54,284 nucleotides of DNA from Minisyncoccota bacterium (GTDB lineage: Bacteria > Patescibacteriota > Microgenomatia > UBA1400 > PJMF01), in contig JABHWM010000005.1 in NCBI GenBank assembly GCA_018657765.1, forward strand, positions 129,138 through 183,421, read 5' to 3'. This document shows, piece after piece, positions 8,067-17,443 of this stretch. Positions within the stretch are counted from its first letter, which is position 1. The number at the start of each line of letters is the position of its first letter. The notes beneath the pieces were generated by a model. That model saw only the letters and a program-made list of their open reading frames with translations, made no database searches and had not been told where the DNA came from. Both the position numbers and the translations under genes were made by a program.

Positions 8067-8690
8067 ATGCCATTAAAAGACAAACAAGGCAACACACTTA
8101 CTTCTGAACAAGCTCTAGTAAAAGGGTTCAATCGTGTTCAAGCCATTATTCTAGAATTTATTACTGGATTCCTCTGGTGGGGAGTAGGAACTATCCCTTC
8201 TCATAGCTTTAGATTTTTCTTTTATCGCCTTTTTGGAATGAAAATCGGTAATAAATCTACTATTCATATGTTAGCTAGAATCTATGATCCTCGTCACATT
8301 TCTATTGGCGAAGGAACCCTAATAGGTGAAAAAGCTACCCTAGATGGTAGAAAACAACTTCCCAACTCCAAAGGTGGGCTAGAGATAGGAAATCATGTAG
8401 ATATAGCCTCTGAAGTAATGATCTGGACTAGCCAACATGATATTCATAGTGAAGACATGAGGCCTATCGAAGAAAAAGTAACCATAGAAGATTATGTATT
8501 CATTGGCCCAAGGGCTATTATTCTTCCTGGGGTAACTGTTGGTAAAGGAGCTATCATCGCAGCAGGAGCTGTAGTAACCAAAAATGTAAGTGCTGGTTCT
8601 ATTGTTGCCGGCACACCAGCCAAAGAAATAGGTATCAGAAAAACTAAAGACTACTCGTATAAATTAGGACGACCTCGTTTGTTCCAATAG
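8067..8690 (+). CDS. Left-handed beta-helix sugar O-acetyltransferase
   Basis: This 207-residue protein belongs to the hexapeptide-repeat (maltose/galactoside O-acetyltransferase-like) group, using acetyl-CoA to acetylate a sugar hydroxyl. The N-terminal 55 residues are helical and amphipathic or hydrophobic, possibly membrane-associated. From about 60 on, repeats of the form [Ile/Val]-Gly-x-x form the coil, ending in the typical Ala-Gly-Ala-Val-Val-Thr-Lys and Ala-Gly-Thr-Pro-Ala-Lys signature. The catalytic His is probably His124 in Ser-Gln-His-Asp. It has its own promoter and is followed by a GT2 gene 36 nt away. It probably decorates the surface glycan made by this region. Confidence 0.85.
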   Translation: MPLKDKQGNTLTSEQALVKGFNRVQAIILEFITGFLWWGVGTIPSHSFRFFFYRLFGMKIGNKSTIHMLARIYDPRHISIGEGTLIGEKATLDGRKQLPNSKGGLEIGNHVDIASEVMIWTSQHDIHSEDMRPIEEKVTIEDYVFIGPRAIILPGVTVGKGAIIAAGAVVTKNVSAGSIVAGTPAKEIGIRKTKDYSYKLGRPRLFQ

Positions 8691-8726
8691 ATCTATTATA
8701 AAAATTTATAAAACAAAGAAAACTCT

Positions 8727-9740
8727 ATGACAAAAAAAACATCTTATCTTTTTGATCTCTCTATTATTGTTGTTTCATACAACACCAAGGAAGTTACTCT
8801 TCAGACTTTAAAGACTGCTATTGCTGACCTCAAAGCAGATAATTTACTAAAAAGAGTAGAGTTCTTTGTTGTAGATAATGATTCCAAAGATGGCTCTGTG
8901 ACTGCTGTAAAAAAATACATGTCCACTCAAAAAGTAAGATATACAATTATTGCCAATAAAGATAATAATGGTTTTGCCTGGGCTAACAATCAAGCTATAA
9001 AACAATCCAAAGCTAGCGCTGTCATTCTACTGAACTCTGACACTATTACAAAAAGAGGAGCCTTCAAAGTATTACTAGATACTTTTGAAAAAAATATAGT
9101 TAATGAAGCAACAGCTCATCTCTCATCAGAATCAGAAAATAATACTGATAGATTGGGAATCATTGCCCCAATGCTACTTAACACAGATAAAACAATCCAA
9201 CCTCAAGGAGGAAACTTTCCAACTCTATTATCATTAGCATCCCAAATGTTATTTTTGGATGATATCCCTTTGATAGGAAAACTCTTGCCTTCTACTCAAC
9301 ATACAGGTCGTAATGTCAAAATGAAAAAAACAGATAAAGGCCTAGTCTCTGTAGAGTGGTTAGCTGGTACTGCGATGATGATTCGAAAAGAAGTTATCGA
9401 TGAAATAGGTATGCTAGATGATGGTATTTTTATGTATGGAGAAGATATTGAATACTGTATGAGAGCTAGACGCCACCATTGGGATATTGCTATCCAAGCA
9501 GATTCACAAATAATTCACTTGGGTAATGTCAGTGCGGGTTCCGAAAATGCACTTACTGGTGAAATGAAAGGCTATGTTTATCTATGGTCAAAATTCAAGC
9601 CAAGCTGGCAAATGCCTTTGGTAAAAATGATTCTTTGGAAAGGATCTTTCCTTCGCATGATTGCTCATAGAACTATTAAAAAAGATCTTAGAAGAGCTGA
9701 TATTTATCAAAGAATACTTGGTAAAATCTGGAGTTTTTAA
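8727..9740 (+). CDS. GT2 family glycosyltransferase (rhamnosyltransferase-like)
   Basis: This 337-residue GT-A enzyme has a first strand Leu-Ser-Ile-Ile-Val-Val-Ser-Tyr-Asn (11-19), Val-Val-Asp-Asn-Asp-Ser (48-53) for the nucleotide, and Asn103-Ser-Asp105 in the DXD position for the metal-diphosphate. Gly-Thr-Ala-Met-Met-Ile-Arg and Glu-Asp-Ile-Glu-Tyr-Cys at about 214-252 match the acceptor-side motifs of WbbL-type rhamnosyltransferases. No membrane segment is evident. It probably adds one sugar to the lipid-linked repeat unit on the cytoplasmic side. Confidence 0.85.
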   Translation: MTKKTSYLFDLSIIVVSYNTKEVTLQTLKTAIADLKADNLLKRVEFFVVDNDSKDGSVTAVKKYMSTQKVRYTIIANKDNNGFAWANNQAIKQSKASAVILLNSDTITKRGAFKVLLDTFEKNIVNEATAHLSSESENNTDRLGIIAPMLLNTDKTIQPQGGNFPTLLSLASQMLFLDDIPLIGKLLPSTQHTGRNVKMKKTDKGLVSVEWLAGTAMMIRKEVIDEIGMLDDGIFMYGEDIEYCMRARRHHWDIAIQADSQIIHLGNVSAGSENALTGEMKGYVYLWSKFKPSWQMPLVKMILWKGSFLRMIAHRTIKKDLRRADIYQRILGKIWSF

Positions 9741-9749
9741 AAAGCTCAC

Positions 9750-9797
9750 CTCCTAAAAAAATAGGAGTCTGACTACTTTAAAAATTAATTTAAGGAG
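9750..9797 (+). promoter_or_regulatory. Structured leader with possible SD sequestration
   Basis: CTCCTA (9750-9755) forms a perfect hairpin with TAGGAG (9762-9767) over an A-rich loop, with no T-run after it, so it is not a classical terminator. The same CTCCTAAA could also pair with TTTAAGGAG, which holds the SD (9791-9797) of the next gene, with one bulged base. The two pairings exclude each other. Confidence 0.35.
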
Positions 9798-9807
9798 TTT
9801 TTAATTG

Positions 9808-11487
9808 ATGGTAAAAAAATCAAACAAAAAAAATAATCTTTCTTTTTTCAAAAAACTATCCAGATGGTTTGATGAGAATTTTCTGTTTATTTTTAGTACT
9901 TTTTTACTAGCCTTTATCCCGCTTTACCCCAAAATACCTCTTTTTGATATTATTCCAGGATACATTGTAAGGGTTCGTTTTGAAGATATCTTAATTGCGG
10001 TAGCTGGGTTGTTTTGGGTTATTCAGATTATCCGTAAAAAAACTACCTGGAAATCACCTTTGACAAAGCTTATCTCAACATATGCTCTTGTCGGACTTTT
10101 TTCTCTCTTATCAGCTGTTTTTATTATTCATACTATTCCTCTAGAACTGATTCATATCGGTAAGTCTAGCCTTCATCTCTTGCGTTATCTAGAATACTTT
10201 TTCTTGTTTATATTGATGTATTCTTCGATTAATACACAAAAACAGGCTAAAACTATTATCTGGAGTATTCTGACCACTGTTTTTCTAATTAGTTTCTATG
10301 GTTTGGGTCAAAAATATTGGTATTGGCCAGTTTACTCCACGATGAACAGAGAATTCAGTAAGGGCATTAGACTCTATCTAACAGAGCATGCCAGAGTTCA
10401 ATCTACCTTTGGTGGACATTATGATCTAGGAGCTTATCTATTAATTATGCTACCTATTATCCTAAGTTCTGCCTTTTTATCCAAAAAGAAATGGAAAAAA
10501 CGGATCTTTCATTTAGTTCATGCCTTTGGCTTATGGTTACTTATTATGAGTGCTTCTAGAGCATCTTTTGCTTCTTATGGTTTGGCCATGTTACTTGTTT
10601 TAATTTTCCTTGCTCTGAAAGAAAAAACCTGGAAGAAAAAAATCAATTCTTTTTTCAAAAAAACATTGGGAATGGGTTTACTAACAGGATCATTGATGCT
10701 TGCATTTGGTGGGGATATGTCTGAAAGAATTTTGCAAGTATTTGATGCTTATCCAGAAATTTCTAATACCTATCATTCTATAAACGCTGAACGGAAAAAA
10801 GGCCGTGATCAAATTTATGACTGGATGGGAATCATTGAACTCAAGCCACCAGAAAACTCAATAGGCTTTGATAATACTGAACTAGAATCAGTCCTAACTG
10901 CTACAGATCAGCAGCCAACAACTAGACCTAGTGATGTTTATAAAGACATTCCTGATTTGGTAGAAATAGCTACAATATCTGCTGATGGAACTAAAACTAT
11001 TATCAGAGTAGAAAGAGAACGAACCTGGTCTGATAATGCTTTAAAATATGGTCTTTCACTGGCTATTAGACTAGATACTCTTTGGCCAAATGCTATTAAA
11101 GGCTTTATGAAAAATCCACTTTTAGGAAGTGGTTATGCTACTTTAAACAAGGAAACTGCTTATCATTTTACGGAAGCTGAGAGTACTGATAACAATTATT
11201 TGAGAATTCTAGGTGAAACTGGACTGCTTGGTTTCTTGACTTTCTTTGGAATTATCTTTATTTCACTGAGATATTCTTTCAAATATATTTTTGACAAAGA
11301 TAAATTAAAAGCTTCACTAGCTATTGGTTTAGTTGCTGGCTCTATAGGACTTATGGCTAATGCTTCATATATAGATGTTTATGCAGCTTCCAAAGTAGCC
11401 TTTACTTATTGGGGGATTGTAGGAGTTATCTTGGCTGTACTGTCATTACCAAAAAAGAAATCTTTACTTAATCCTGATAAAAAATAA
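9808..11487 (+). CDS. O-antigen polymerase/ligase-like membrane protein (Wzy_C family)
   Basis: This 559-residue protein has about 10-12 membrane helices and a large outer loop at about 320-420. That is the architecture of Wzy polymerases and WaaL-type ligases that move lipid-linked glycans on the outer membrane face. Arg-Ala-Ser-Phe-Ala-Ser near 250 resembles the conserved Arg-containing helix of the family. A TTG lies one codon upstream (9805), but the ATG at 9808 is 10 nt from TAAGGAG and is the more likely start. It is followed at 2 nt by a GT-C gene. Whether it polymerises or ligates cannot be settled from sequence; a second related protein lies at 51522-52706. Confidence 0.82.
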   Translation: MVKKSNKKNNLSFFKKLSRWFDENFLFIFSTFLLAFIPLYPKIPLFDIIPGYIVRVRFEDILIAVAGLFWVIQIIRKKTTWKSPLTKLISTYALVGLFSLLSAVFIIHTIPLELIHIGKSSLHLLRYLEYFFLFILMYSSINTQKQAKTIIWSILTTVFLISFYGLGQKYWYWPVYSTMNREFSKGIRLYLTEHARVQSTFGGHYDLGAYLLIMLPIILSSAFLSKKKWKKRIFHLVHAFGLWLLIMSASRASFASYGLAMLLVLIFLALKEKTWKKKINSFFKKTLGMGLLTGSLMLAFGGDMSERILQVFDAYPEISNTYHSINAERKKGRDQIYDWMGIIELKPPENSIGFDNTELESVLTATDQQPTTRPSDVYKDIPDLVEIATISADGTKTIIRVERERTWSDNALKYGLSLAIRLDTLWPNAIKGFMKNPLLGSGYATLNKETAYHFTEAESTDNNYLRILGETGLLGFLTFFGIIFISLRYSFKYIFDKDKLKASLAIGLVAGSIGLMANASYIDVYAASKVAFTYWGIVGVILAVLSLPKKKSLLNPDKK

Positions 11488-11489
11488 AC

Positions 11490-12983
11490 ATGATTAAACA
11501 ACTCTTTAAAAATCATCTAAACACAACCAAAAAACAAATTTTGTTTTTGGTGTTTTTAGCTTTTATTCCTCGTCTCTATAGAATTACAAATCCTGTTGCT
11601 GATTGGCATGCTTTCCGTCAGGCAGACACAGCTTCTGTGACTAGAGAATATGTCAAAAACGGCATAGATATCCTTCACCCTCATTATCATGACTTATCCA
11701 ATATCCAGTCTGGCCAAGATAATCTGGAGGGCTTCAGAATGGTAGAGTTTCCTTTTATAAATGTCTTGATTGCAGGGATACTCAGACTAGTACCTATTTT
11801 ACCCTTGGTAGCTACCAGTAGAATCTTTTCTGTTTTTGCTTCACTGGGAACATTAGTTTTTCTATATAAATTTGTTTATCTTTCAACCAAAGATATTAAT
11901 TTAGCTTTTTTGAGTGGCTTATTTTTTGCTCTAATTCCCTACAGTATTTATTACTCTAGAGTTATATTACCAGAACCATTTTTCTTGTTTTTTAGTATGG
12001 GCTCAATATTTTTTCTAAGCAAAGCCGTTAAAAATAAAAATAAATTTTATAAAAATAAAAGCTTCTGGATCTCTGCTGTTTTTCTAAGTGCTTCTTTTTT
12101 ACTAAAACCATTTGTCGCATTTTTGGCTCCTTTATATCTGTTAATCATTCTTCAAAATATTGGTTGGAAAAAACTTTTTCACTGGAGCTGGATTATCTAT
12201 GCAGTGATTTCCTTGCTACCTTTCCTGTTGTGGAGAGATTGGATTTTACAATTTCCTAGTGGTATCCCTGCCTCAGACTGGTTGTTTAACAGTAATCTTA
12301 TTCGTTTTAGACCAGCTTGGTTTCGTTGGCTATTCTACGAAAGATTTACAAAGCTAATTTTGGGTTACACAGGTATTATTCTAGCTACAGTCGGTTTATT
12401 TAATAATAAATATAAAACAAAGAAATCTTTTAAAAATATTCTTTGGGCTTGGGGATTTGGTCTTTTGGCATATCTCTCTATTATTGCGACGGGAAATGTT
12501 CAACATGATTATTATCAAGTAATCTTTGTTCCTTTTTTTAGTATTCTCTTGGGTGTTGGTTTACAAACTTTATGGAAAAAAACAACTACCTTGAAAAATA
12601 ATTTACAAAAACTAGCTCAAATTTTTATAATTTTAATCACAGTGTCTAGCTTGCTATTGGCTTGGAAAAATGTTTCTGGATACTTTAATGTTAATCACTG
12701 GGAATATGTAGAAACAGGGGAGAGAATAGATAAACTTCTACCAAAGGATGCAAAAGTTATTGCTACTGCTTTTGGTGATACTATTTTTCTTTTTCAAACT
12801 AATAGAACTGGCTGGCCTATCGGTTTCGAAATAGAAGACAAAATAGAAAAAGGAGCACAATACTATATTTCTACAAGCTATGATGATGAAGCCAGAAACT
12901 TAGAAAAAACATATACTACAATTGAAAAAACTTCAGACTACATTATTATTGATCTAACCAAGAAAGAAATAATAGAAGAATAA
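11490..12983 (+). CDS. GT-C family (GT39-like) membrane glycosyltransferase
   Basis: This 497-residue polytopic protein has the first outer loop motif Asp38-Trp-His-Ala-Phe-Arg-Gln-Ala-Asp46 after the first helix. That loop is the site of the catalytic acidic residue in polyprenyl-phosphate-sugar-dependent GT-C enzymes. About ten further helices follow, with a short soluble C-terminus (about 400-497). It lies 2 nt after the polymerase-like gene and 5 nt before a GT4 gene, so one operon is likely. It is similar in kind, not closely in sequence, to the protein at 649-2205. Confidence 0.8.
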   Translation: MIKQLFKNHLNTTKKQILFLVFLAFIPRLYRITNPVADWHAFRQADTASVTREYVKNGIDILHPHYHDLSNIQSGQDNLEGFRMVEFPFINVLIAGILRLVPILPLVATSRIFSVFASLGTLVFLYKFVYLSTKDINLAFLSGLFFALIPYSIYYSRVILPEPFFLFFSMGSIFFLSKAVKNKNKFYKNKSFWISAVFLSASFLLKPFVAFLAPLYLLIILQNIGWKKLFHWSWIIYAVISLLPFLLWRDWILQFPSGIPASDWLFNSNLIRFRPAWFRWLFYERFTKLILGYTGIILATVGLFNNKYKTKKSFKNILWAWGFGLLAYLSIIATGNVQHDYYQVIFVPFFSILLGVGLQTLWKKTTTLKNNLQKLAQIFIILITVSSLLLAWKNVSGYFNVNHWEYVETGERIDKLLPKDAKVIATAFGDTIFLFQTNRTGWPIGFEIEDKIEKGAQYYISTSYDDEARNLEKTYTTIEKTSDYIIIDLTKKEIIEE

Positions 12984-12988
12984 TTTTT

Positions 12989-14200
12989 ATGAAAATATTA
13001 ATGCTGACTCCCTATCTTCCATATCCACTTCTTTCTGGAGGACAGATCAGAACCTACAATCTTCTAAAGAAGCTAGCCAAGAAACATGAAATCACTCTTT
13101 TTGCTTTAATAAAAAACCAAGAAGAAAAACAATATATTCCTGAACTAGAAAAATTCTGTAAAAAAGTAAAAGTCTTTCAACGATCAGAGAAACCTTTTAC
13201 TATCAAAAATATTCTAAAAGCCTTGTTCTCTACATATCCTTTTCTAGTTATTAGAAACTATGTTCCAGAAACTATAGATGCTATCAAAGATGAGTTATCA
13301 AAAGAAAAATATGACTTACTTCATGCAGAGACTTTCTACATGATGCCTCATTTACCAGAAAATAATATACCAACCATTATGGTAGAGCAAACCATCGAAT
13401 ATCTTGGTTATGAAAGTTATGCAAAAAAAGCTCATCCATTACTAAAACTCCTTTTAGAAACAGATATCAAAAAAATTCGTAAATGGGAGCGTCACTACTG
13501 GAAAGCTTGTGACAAATTAATTGTGATGAGTGATGATGATAAAAAATTTATTAGCAAACAAATCAAAGATGAAAATAAAATAGACGTAGTAGCTAATGGA
13601 GTTGATTCTGCCTGGTTCGAAGAAATACCTCGCAAACTACAAAAAAATCCAACTATTCTTTCTGTTGGAACTTTCAACTGGCTACCTAATATAGAAGCTG
13701 TAGATTTTTTGGTCCAAAAAATATGGCCATACATCAAAAAACTATCGCCAATAAGTAAACTCTGGATTGTAGGAAATGCACCTACAAAAAAAGTAATTTC
13801 ATATGGAGAACAAGATCCACAGATAGATGTCTTGGGCAGAATCCCAGATATTAGAACCGCTTTTAAAGAAGCTCATGTCCTGTTAGCTCCTGTTTTTAGT
13901 GGCAAAGGAACTCGTTATAAAATACTTGAAGCTATGGCTAGTGGCACTCCGGTAGTAGCCTCCAAAATCGCTGTTGAAGGACTTGATATTGAACATGGAA
14001 AACATGTCCTGGTAAGTAATTCTGCTCAAGATCTAGCAAAATTCACCATTCAATTAACCCAAGATAAAAAACTTTGGGATAAACTCTCGATAAATGGAAA
14101 GAAATTTGTAACAGAAAACTTTGATTGGAAGGAAATTTCTAAAAAACTTGATATGATCTATAAAGAGATAGGAAACAAAGGAATTAACTATGAAAAGTAA
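12989..14200 (+). CDS. GT4 family glycosyltransferase
   Basis: This 403-residue GT-B enzyme starts with a strand followed by Pro-Leu-Leu-Ser-Gly-Gly-Gln-Ile-Arg (13-21), the acceptor-side glycine loop of this subgroup. The C-terminal domain carries Gly-Thr-Arg-Tyr-Lys-Ile-Leu-Glu-Ala-Met-Ala-Ser-Gly-Thr-Pro-Val-Val-Ala, the donor-binding segment. It has only the second Glu of the EX7E pair; the first position is in Gly-Lys-Gly-Thr. That pattern is seen in sugar transferases of the exopolysaccharide/PEP-CTERM-linked group. Its last 11 nt overlap the next GT2 gene. Confidence 0.82.
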   Translation: MKILMLTPYLPYPLLSGGQIRTYNLLKKLAKKHEITLFALIKNQEEKQYIPELEKFCKKVKVFQRSEKPFTIKNILKALFSTYPFLVIRNYVPETIDAIKDELSKEKYDLLHAETFYMMPHLPENNIPTIMVEQTIEYLGYESYAKKAHPLLKLLLETDIKKIRKWERHYWKACDKLIVMSDDDKKFISKQIKDENKIDVVANGVDSAWFEEIPRKLQKNPTILSVGTFNWLPNIEAVDFLVQKIWPYIKKLSPISKLWIVGNAPTKKVISYGEQDPQIDVLGRIPDIRTAFKEAHVLLAPVFSGKGTRYKILEAMASGTPVVASKIAVEGLDIEHGKHVLVSNSAQDLAKFTIQLTQDKKLWDKLSINGKKFVTENFDWKEISKKLDMIYKEIGNKGINYEK

Positions 14201-15131
14201 AATAAACAAGAACTCTAAAATTATGAAGAAAAAATCTAACAAAACTACTTCTAAAGCTAAACAAAAAGATTTAGCTATTGTTGTCTTAAACTTTAATACT
14301 CAATTCTGGCTCAAAAAAACTCTCCAAAGTCTCAAAGACTTTTACCTAGATAGAGCAAAATATGCTGTTGAAGTAATCGTTGTAGATAATGATAGTAATG
14401 ATGGGTCACCAGAGATGGTAGAAAAAGAATTCAAATGGGCCAAACTTATTAGATCTGGAGGAAATGTTGGTTTTGCAGCTGGAAACAATATTGCTTTAAA
14501 AAAAATTACAGCTAGATACAGCATGTTACTTAACTCTGATACTCAATTTCATGAAGGATCTAACCTGGATACCATCATTAAATACATGGATGATAATAAA
14601 CAGGTTGGTATGGTTACTCCTAGGGTAGAACTACCTAATGGAACCATTGATCCTGCTTGTCATAGAGGTGAACCAACTCCATGGGCTTCCCTAACTTATT
14701 TTACTGGCCTAGAAAAATTATTCCCACAAAGTTCATTACTTGGTCAATATCATCAAACTTTTAAAAACATGGATGAAATTCATGAGATAGATGCTTGTAC
14801 GGGTGCCGCAATGATCTTCCCTACAAAGTTCATGCAAGACAAAGTAGGATACTTAGATGAACAGTTCTTTATGTATGCTGAAGATATTGATTGGTGTAGA
14901 AGATTCCGTGAATTAGAAAAAACAATCGTCTTTCACCCAGAAGTAAAAATCATTCATCATAAATATAAATCAGGAATCAAAAGTTCATCTACTAATCTTG
15001 CCAAAAAAGTTAATAACATGTTTTATGACACCATGCTTATGTACTATGACAAATGGTATACAGATAAATATCCAAAATTCTTCCGTACTCTCCTAAAGAC
15101 ATTCTTATTTATCAAAAAAGGTGGCTTATAA
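14190..15131 (+). CDS. GT2 family glycosyltransferase (rhamnosyltransferase-like)
   Basis: This 313-residue GT-A enzyme has an N-terminal tail of about 27 residues that is very rich in Lys. The catalytic domain follows: Ile-Val-Val-Leu-Asn-Phe-Asn (30-36), Val-Asp-Asn-Asp-Ser-Asn-Asp-Gly, Asn-Ser-Asp-Thr at the DXD position, and Glu-Asp-Ile-Asp-Trp-Cys-Arg-Arg. The ATG at 14190 has AAAGGA about 8 nt upstream and overlaps the previous gene; an internal ATG at 14224 is a possible alternative. It belongs to the same group as the protein at 8727-9740. Confidence 0.84.
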   Translation: MKSKINKNSKIMKKKSNKTTSKAKQKDLAIVVLNFNTQFWLKKTLQSLKDFYLDRAKYAVEVIVVDNDSNDGSPEMVEKEFKWAKLIRSGGNVGFAAGNNIALKKITARYSMLLNSDTQFHEGSNLDTIIKYMDDNKQVGMVTPRVELPNGTIDPACHRGEPTPWASLTYFTGLEKLFPQSSLLGQYHQTFKNMDEIHEIDACTGAAMIFPTKFMQDKVGYLDEQFFMYAEDIDWCRRFRELEKTIVFHPEVKIIHHKYKSGIKSSSTNLAKKVNNMFYDTMLMYYDKWYTDKYPKFFRTLLKTFLFIKKGGL

Positions 15132-15163
15132 AAGAGTTTTTAAAAGATAGCTGAAATAAACTT

Positions 15164-16258
15164 ATGAAGAGAATAGGAGTAGATTGTAGACTAGCTGGAC
15201 AAAAACATGCAGGAATAGGTAGATATACACAAAACCTAGTTCAAAGACTTGTGGAAAATCCAGAGTTTGAATGGGTCTTGTTCTTTTCTGATATAGAACA
15301 AGCTCAGGAAGTATTGCCCAAAAAATATGACAATACTACTGAAGTATTTATCCCCATAAAACATTATTCACTTAAAGAGCAGACTAGATTACCAAAGATT
15401 TTTTCGGAACAAAAACTAGATCTATTACATATCCCTCATTTTAATGTTCCTATTTTCTATCCTGGAAAAATAGTCGTTACAATCCATGATTTGTTGTGGC
15501 ATGAACAAAGAGGTAATCATGTAACCACTTTACCTGCCTGGAAATATTGGCTCAAATACTGGGCTTATATTCATACTGTCAAAACAGCAGTAAAAAAAGC
15601 AAAAGCTATTTTTGTCCCAAGTAAAACCGTTGTAGAAACTCTGGGTAAATACTACCCAAAAACAAAAAACAAAACTATTTTGACTTATGAAGGAGTAGCA
15701 GAGATATTCTTACAACAAAAAAAGATAAAATCAAAAATAAAGAAACAGCTTATATATACGGGTTCCTTATATCCTCATAAAAACATAGAAGTTGTTTTAA
15801 AAGCTCTTAAAAATCTGCCAGAATTTTCTCTTAAGCTTGTTGGAGCTAGGAATATTTTTCAACAAGAAACTATGGAACTGGTAAAAAAACATAAAGTAGA
15901 AAAACAAGTTGATTTTCTTGGTAGACTTTCTGATAAAAAACTTATTGAGCTATATAGTGAATCTTTTGCTTTTGTTTTTCCTTCTTTTTCAGAGGGATTT
16001 GGCTTACCTGGACTAGAAGCCATGGCAACTAATTTACCAGTAATTGCTTCTGAAATTCCTATCTTTAAAGAAATATATGGAGATGCAGCTGCTTATTTTA
16101 ATCCAAAATCATCGGCTGAGTTAGTAGAAATAATTAATATCTTAGAACCATCACGTAAGGATTTAATTAAAAATGGACAAAAAATTATAGAAAAATATAG
16201 CTGGGAAACAATGGTCAATACAACCATTAATGAATATAAAAAGATTATTCAAAAATGA
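15164..16258 (+). CDS. GT4 family glycosyltransferase
   Basis: This 364-residue GT-B enzyme has the N-terminal loop Ala-Gly-Ile-Gly-Arg-Tyr-Thr (16-22). Its donor-site motifs are Thr-Gly-Ser-Leu-Tyr-Pro-His-Lys-Asn near 198, and Ser-Glu-Gly-Phe-Gly-Leu-Pro-Gly-Leu-Glu with the EX7E pair. It overlaps the next gene by 4 nt (ATGA), a sign of coupled translation. It resembles mannosyltransferase-type GT4 proteins and fits with the ManC gene two positions downstream. Confidence 0.87.
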   Translation: MKRIGVDCRLAGQKHAGIGRYTQNLVQRLVENPEFEWVLFFSDIEQAQEVLPKKYDNTTEVFIPIKHYSLKEQTRLPKIFSEQKLDLLHIPHFNVPIFYPGKIVVTIHDLLWHEQRGNHVTTLPAWKYWLKYWAYIHTVKTAVKKAKAIFVPSKTVVETLGKYYPKTKNKTILTYEGVAEIFLQQKKIKSKIKKQLIYTGSLYPHKNIEVVLKALKNLPEFSLKLVGARNIFQQETMELVKKHKVEKQVDFLGRLSDKKLIELYSESFAFVFPSFSEGFGLPGLEAMATNLPVIASEIPIFKEIYGDAAAYFNPKSSAELVEIINILEPSRKDLIKNGQKIIEKYSWETMVNTTINEYKKIIQK

Positions 16259-17439
16259 AAAATCCCAAAGTTGCATTAGTTTATGACAGGGTAAATACTC
16301 CTCATGGAGGAGCAGAACAGGTTTTATTAGCTCTTCATAATGTTTACCCCACAGCTCCTTTATTTACGACTATTTATAATCCTCAAAAAGCTCCCTGGGC
16401 AAAAGTTTTTCCTGAAATAACAGTTAGTTTCCTGAATAAAGTTCCATTACTGAACAAACTACATCGTTGGATTCCATTCTTGATGCCAATGGCTTTTGAA
16501 TCATTTGATCTGAATAACTTTGATATTGTGATTTCTATCACTAGTGCTGAGGCAAAAGGAGTTTTAACATTACCTCATCAATTACATATCTGTTATCTAT
16601 TAACTCCTCCTAGATACCTCTATCAAGATAGAGAACACAGTCTTTCTTCTCATTGGATCTTTTCGATTCCTGGTATGAAATGGTTTGCTTCATTATTTCT
16701 AAATTATCTTACTTGGTGGGATCAACAAGCCATCTTTAGACCTGATGTAATTATTCCAATTTCAGAAAGAGTTTCTCAAAGAGTTAGAAAATATTATCCA
16801 GGAGTTGTCCCAAGTAAAATTATTTATCCACCAGTCATTACTAACAGAACTCTAAAAAATGAAAAAGAATCTGAAAGAAAACTAGAAATACCTTCATCTT
16901 TTTTTCTGATTGTTTCTAGATTAGTTTCATATAAACATATTGATCAAGCTATTTTAGCTTGTAATAATCTTGGAAAAAACTTGATAATTGTGGGGGATGG
17001 TCCAGAAAAAAATAAATTAAAAACATTTGCAAAAAAACTTTTACAAAATAAACAAAATAAGGAAACAACTAATTCTAAAATTATCTTTTATGAAAATCTT
17101 CTTGATAAGGAACTTCATACACTATATAAAAAGTGTGACGCTTTTCTAATGCCAGGAGAGGAGGATTTCGGGATTGTTGCTTTGGAGGCAAATAGTTATG
17201 GCAAGCCAGTCTTGATAAACATAAAAAGTGGAGCCGCAGAATGCATAGATCATACTATTCATGGAATTCATATTTCTCAAGAAAATGCTGTTGAAATAGA
17301 AAAGGCTATTATTTCTTTTGAAAAAAATACTTTTGAAAAAACTCGCTTAGTACATAACTCAAAAAAATATGATACAAATACATTTACAGAAAATTTTATA
17401 ACTACTGTAAATAATCTATGGCAAAAAAATAGAAAGTAA
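16255..17439 (+). CDS. GT4 family glycosyltransferase, WbaZ-like mannosyltransferase
   Basis: This 394-residue GT-B enzyme has the N-terminal acceptor loop Thr-Pro-His-Gly-Gly-Ala-Glu-Gln (15-22). A His-Ile-Cys-Tyr-x-x-x-Pro-Pro-Arg-Tyr segment near 112 is typical of the WbaZ subgroup that adds mannose to O-antigen units. The C-terminal domain has Val-Ser-Arg-Leu-Val-x-Tyr-Lys, Gly-Asp-Gly-Pro and Glu-Asp-Phe-Gly-Ile-Val-Ala-Leu-Glu (EX7E). Its ATG overlaps the stop of the previous GT4 gene. With manC 4 nt downstream, GDP-mannose as donor is a reasonable inference. Confidence 0.85.
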   Translation: MKNPKVALVYDRVNTPHGGAEQVLLALHNVYPTAPLFTTIYNPQKAPWAKVFPEITVSFLNKVPLLNKLHRWIPFLMPMAFESFDLNNFDIVISITSAEAKGVLTLPHQLHICYLLTPPRYLYQDREHSLSSHWIFSIPGMKWFASLFLNYLTWWDQQAIFRPDVIIPISERVSQRVRKYYPGVVPSKIIYPPVITNRTLKNEKESERKLEIPSSFFLIVSRLVSYKHIDQAILACNNLGKNLIIVGDGPEKNKLKTFAKKLLQNKQNKETTNSKIIFYENLLDKELHTLYKKCDAFLMPGEEDFGIVALEANSYGKPVLINIKSGAAECIDHTIHGIHISQENAVEIEKAIISFEKNTFEKTRLVHNSKKYDTNTFTENFITTVNNLWQKNRK

Positions 17440-17443
17440 ATTT

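Noticed and set aside
9750..9767. Rho-independent terminator after the GT2 gene
   Set aside because: The hairpin is perfect but no T-run follows, and the next gene depends on read-through; treated as a possible leader structure.
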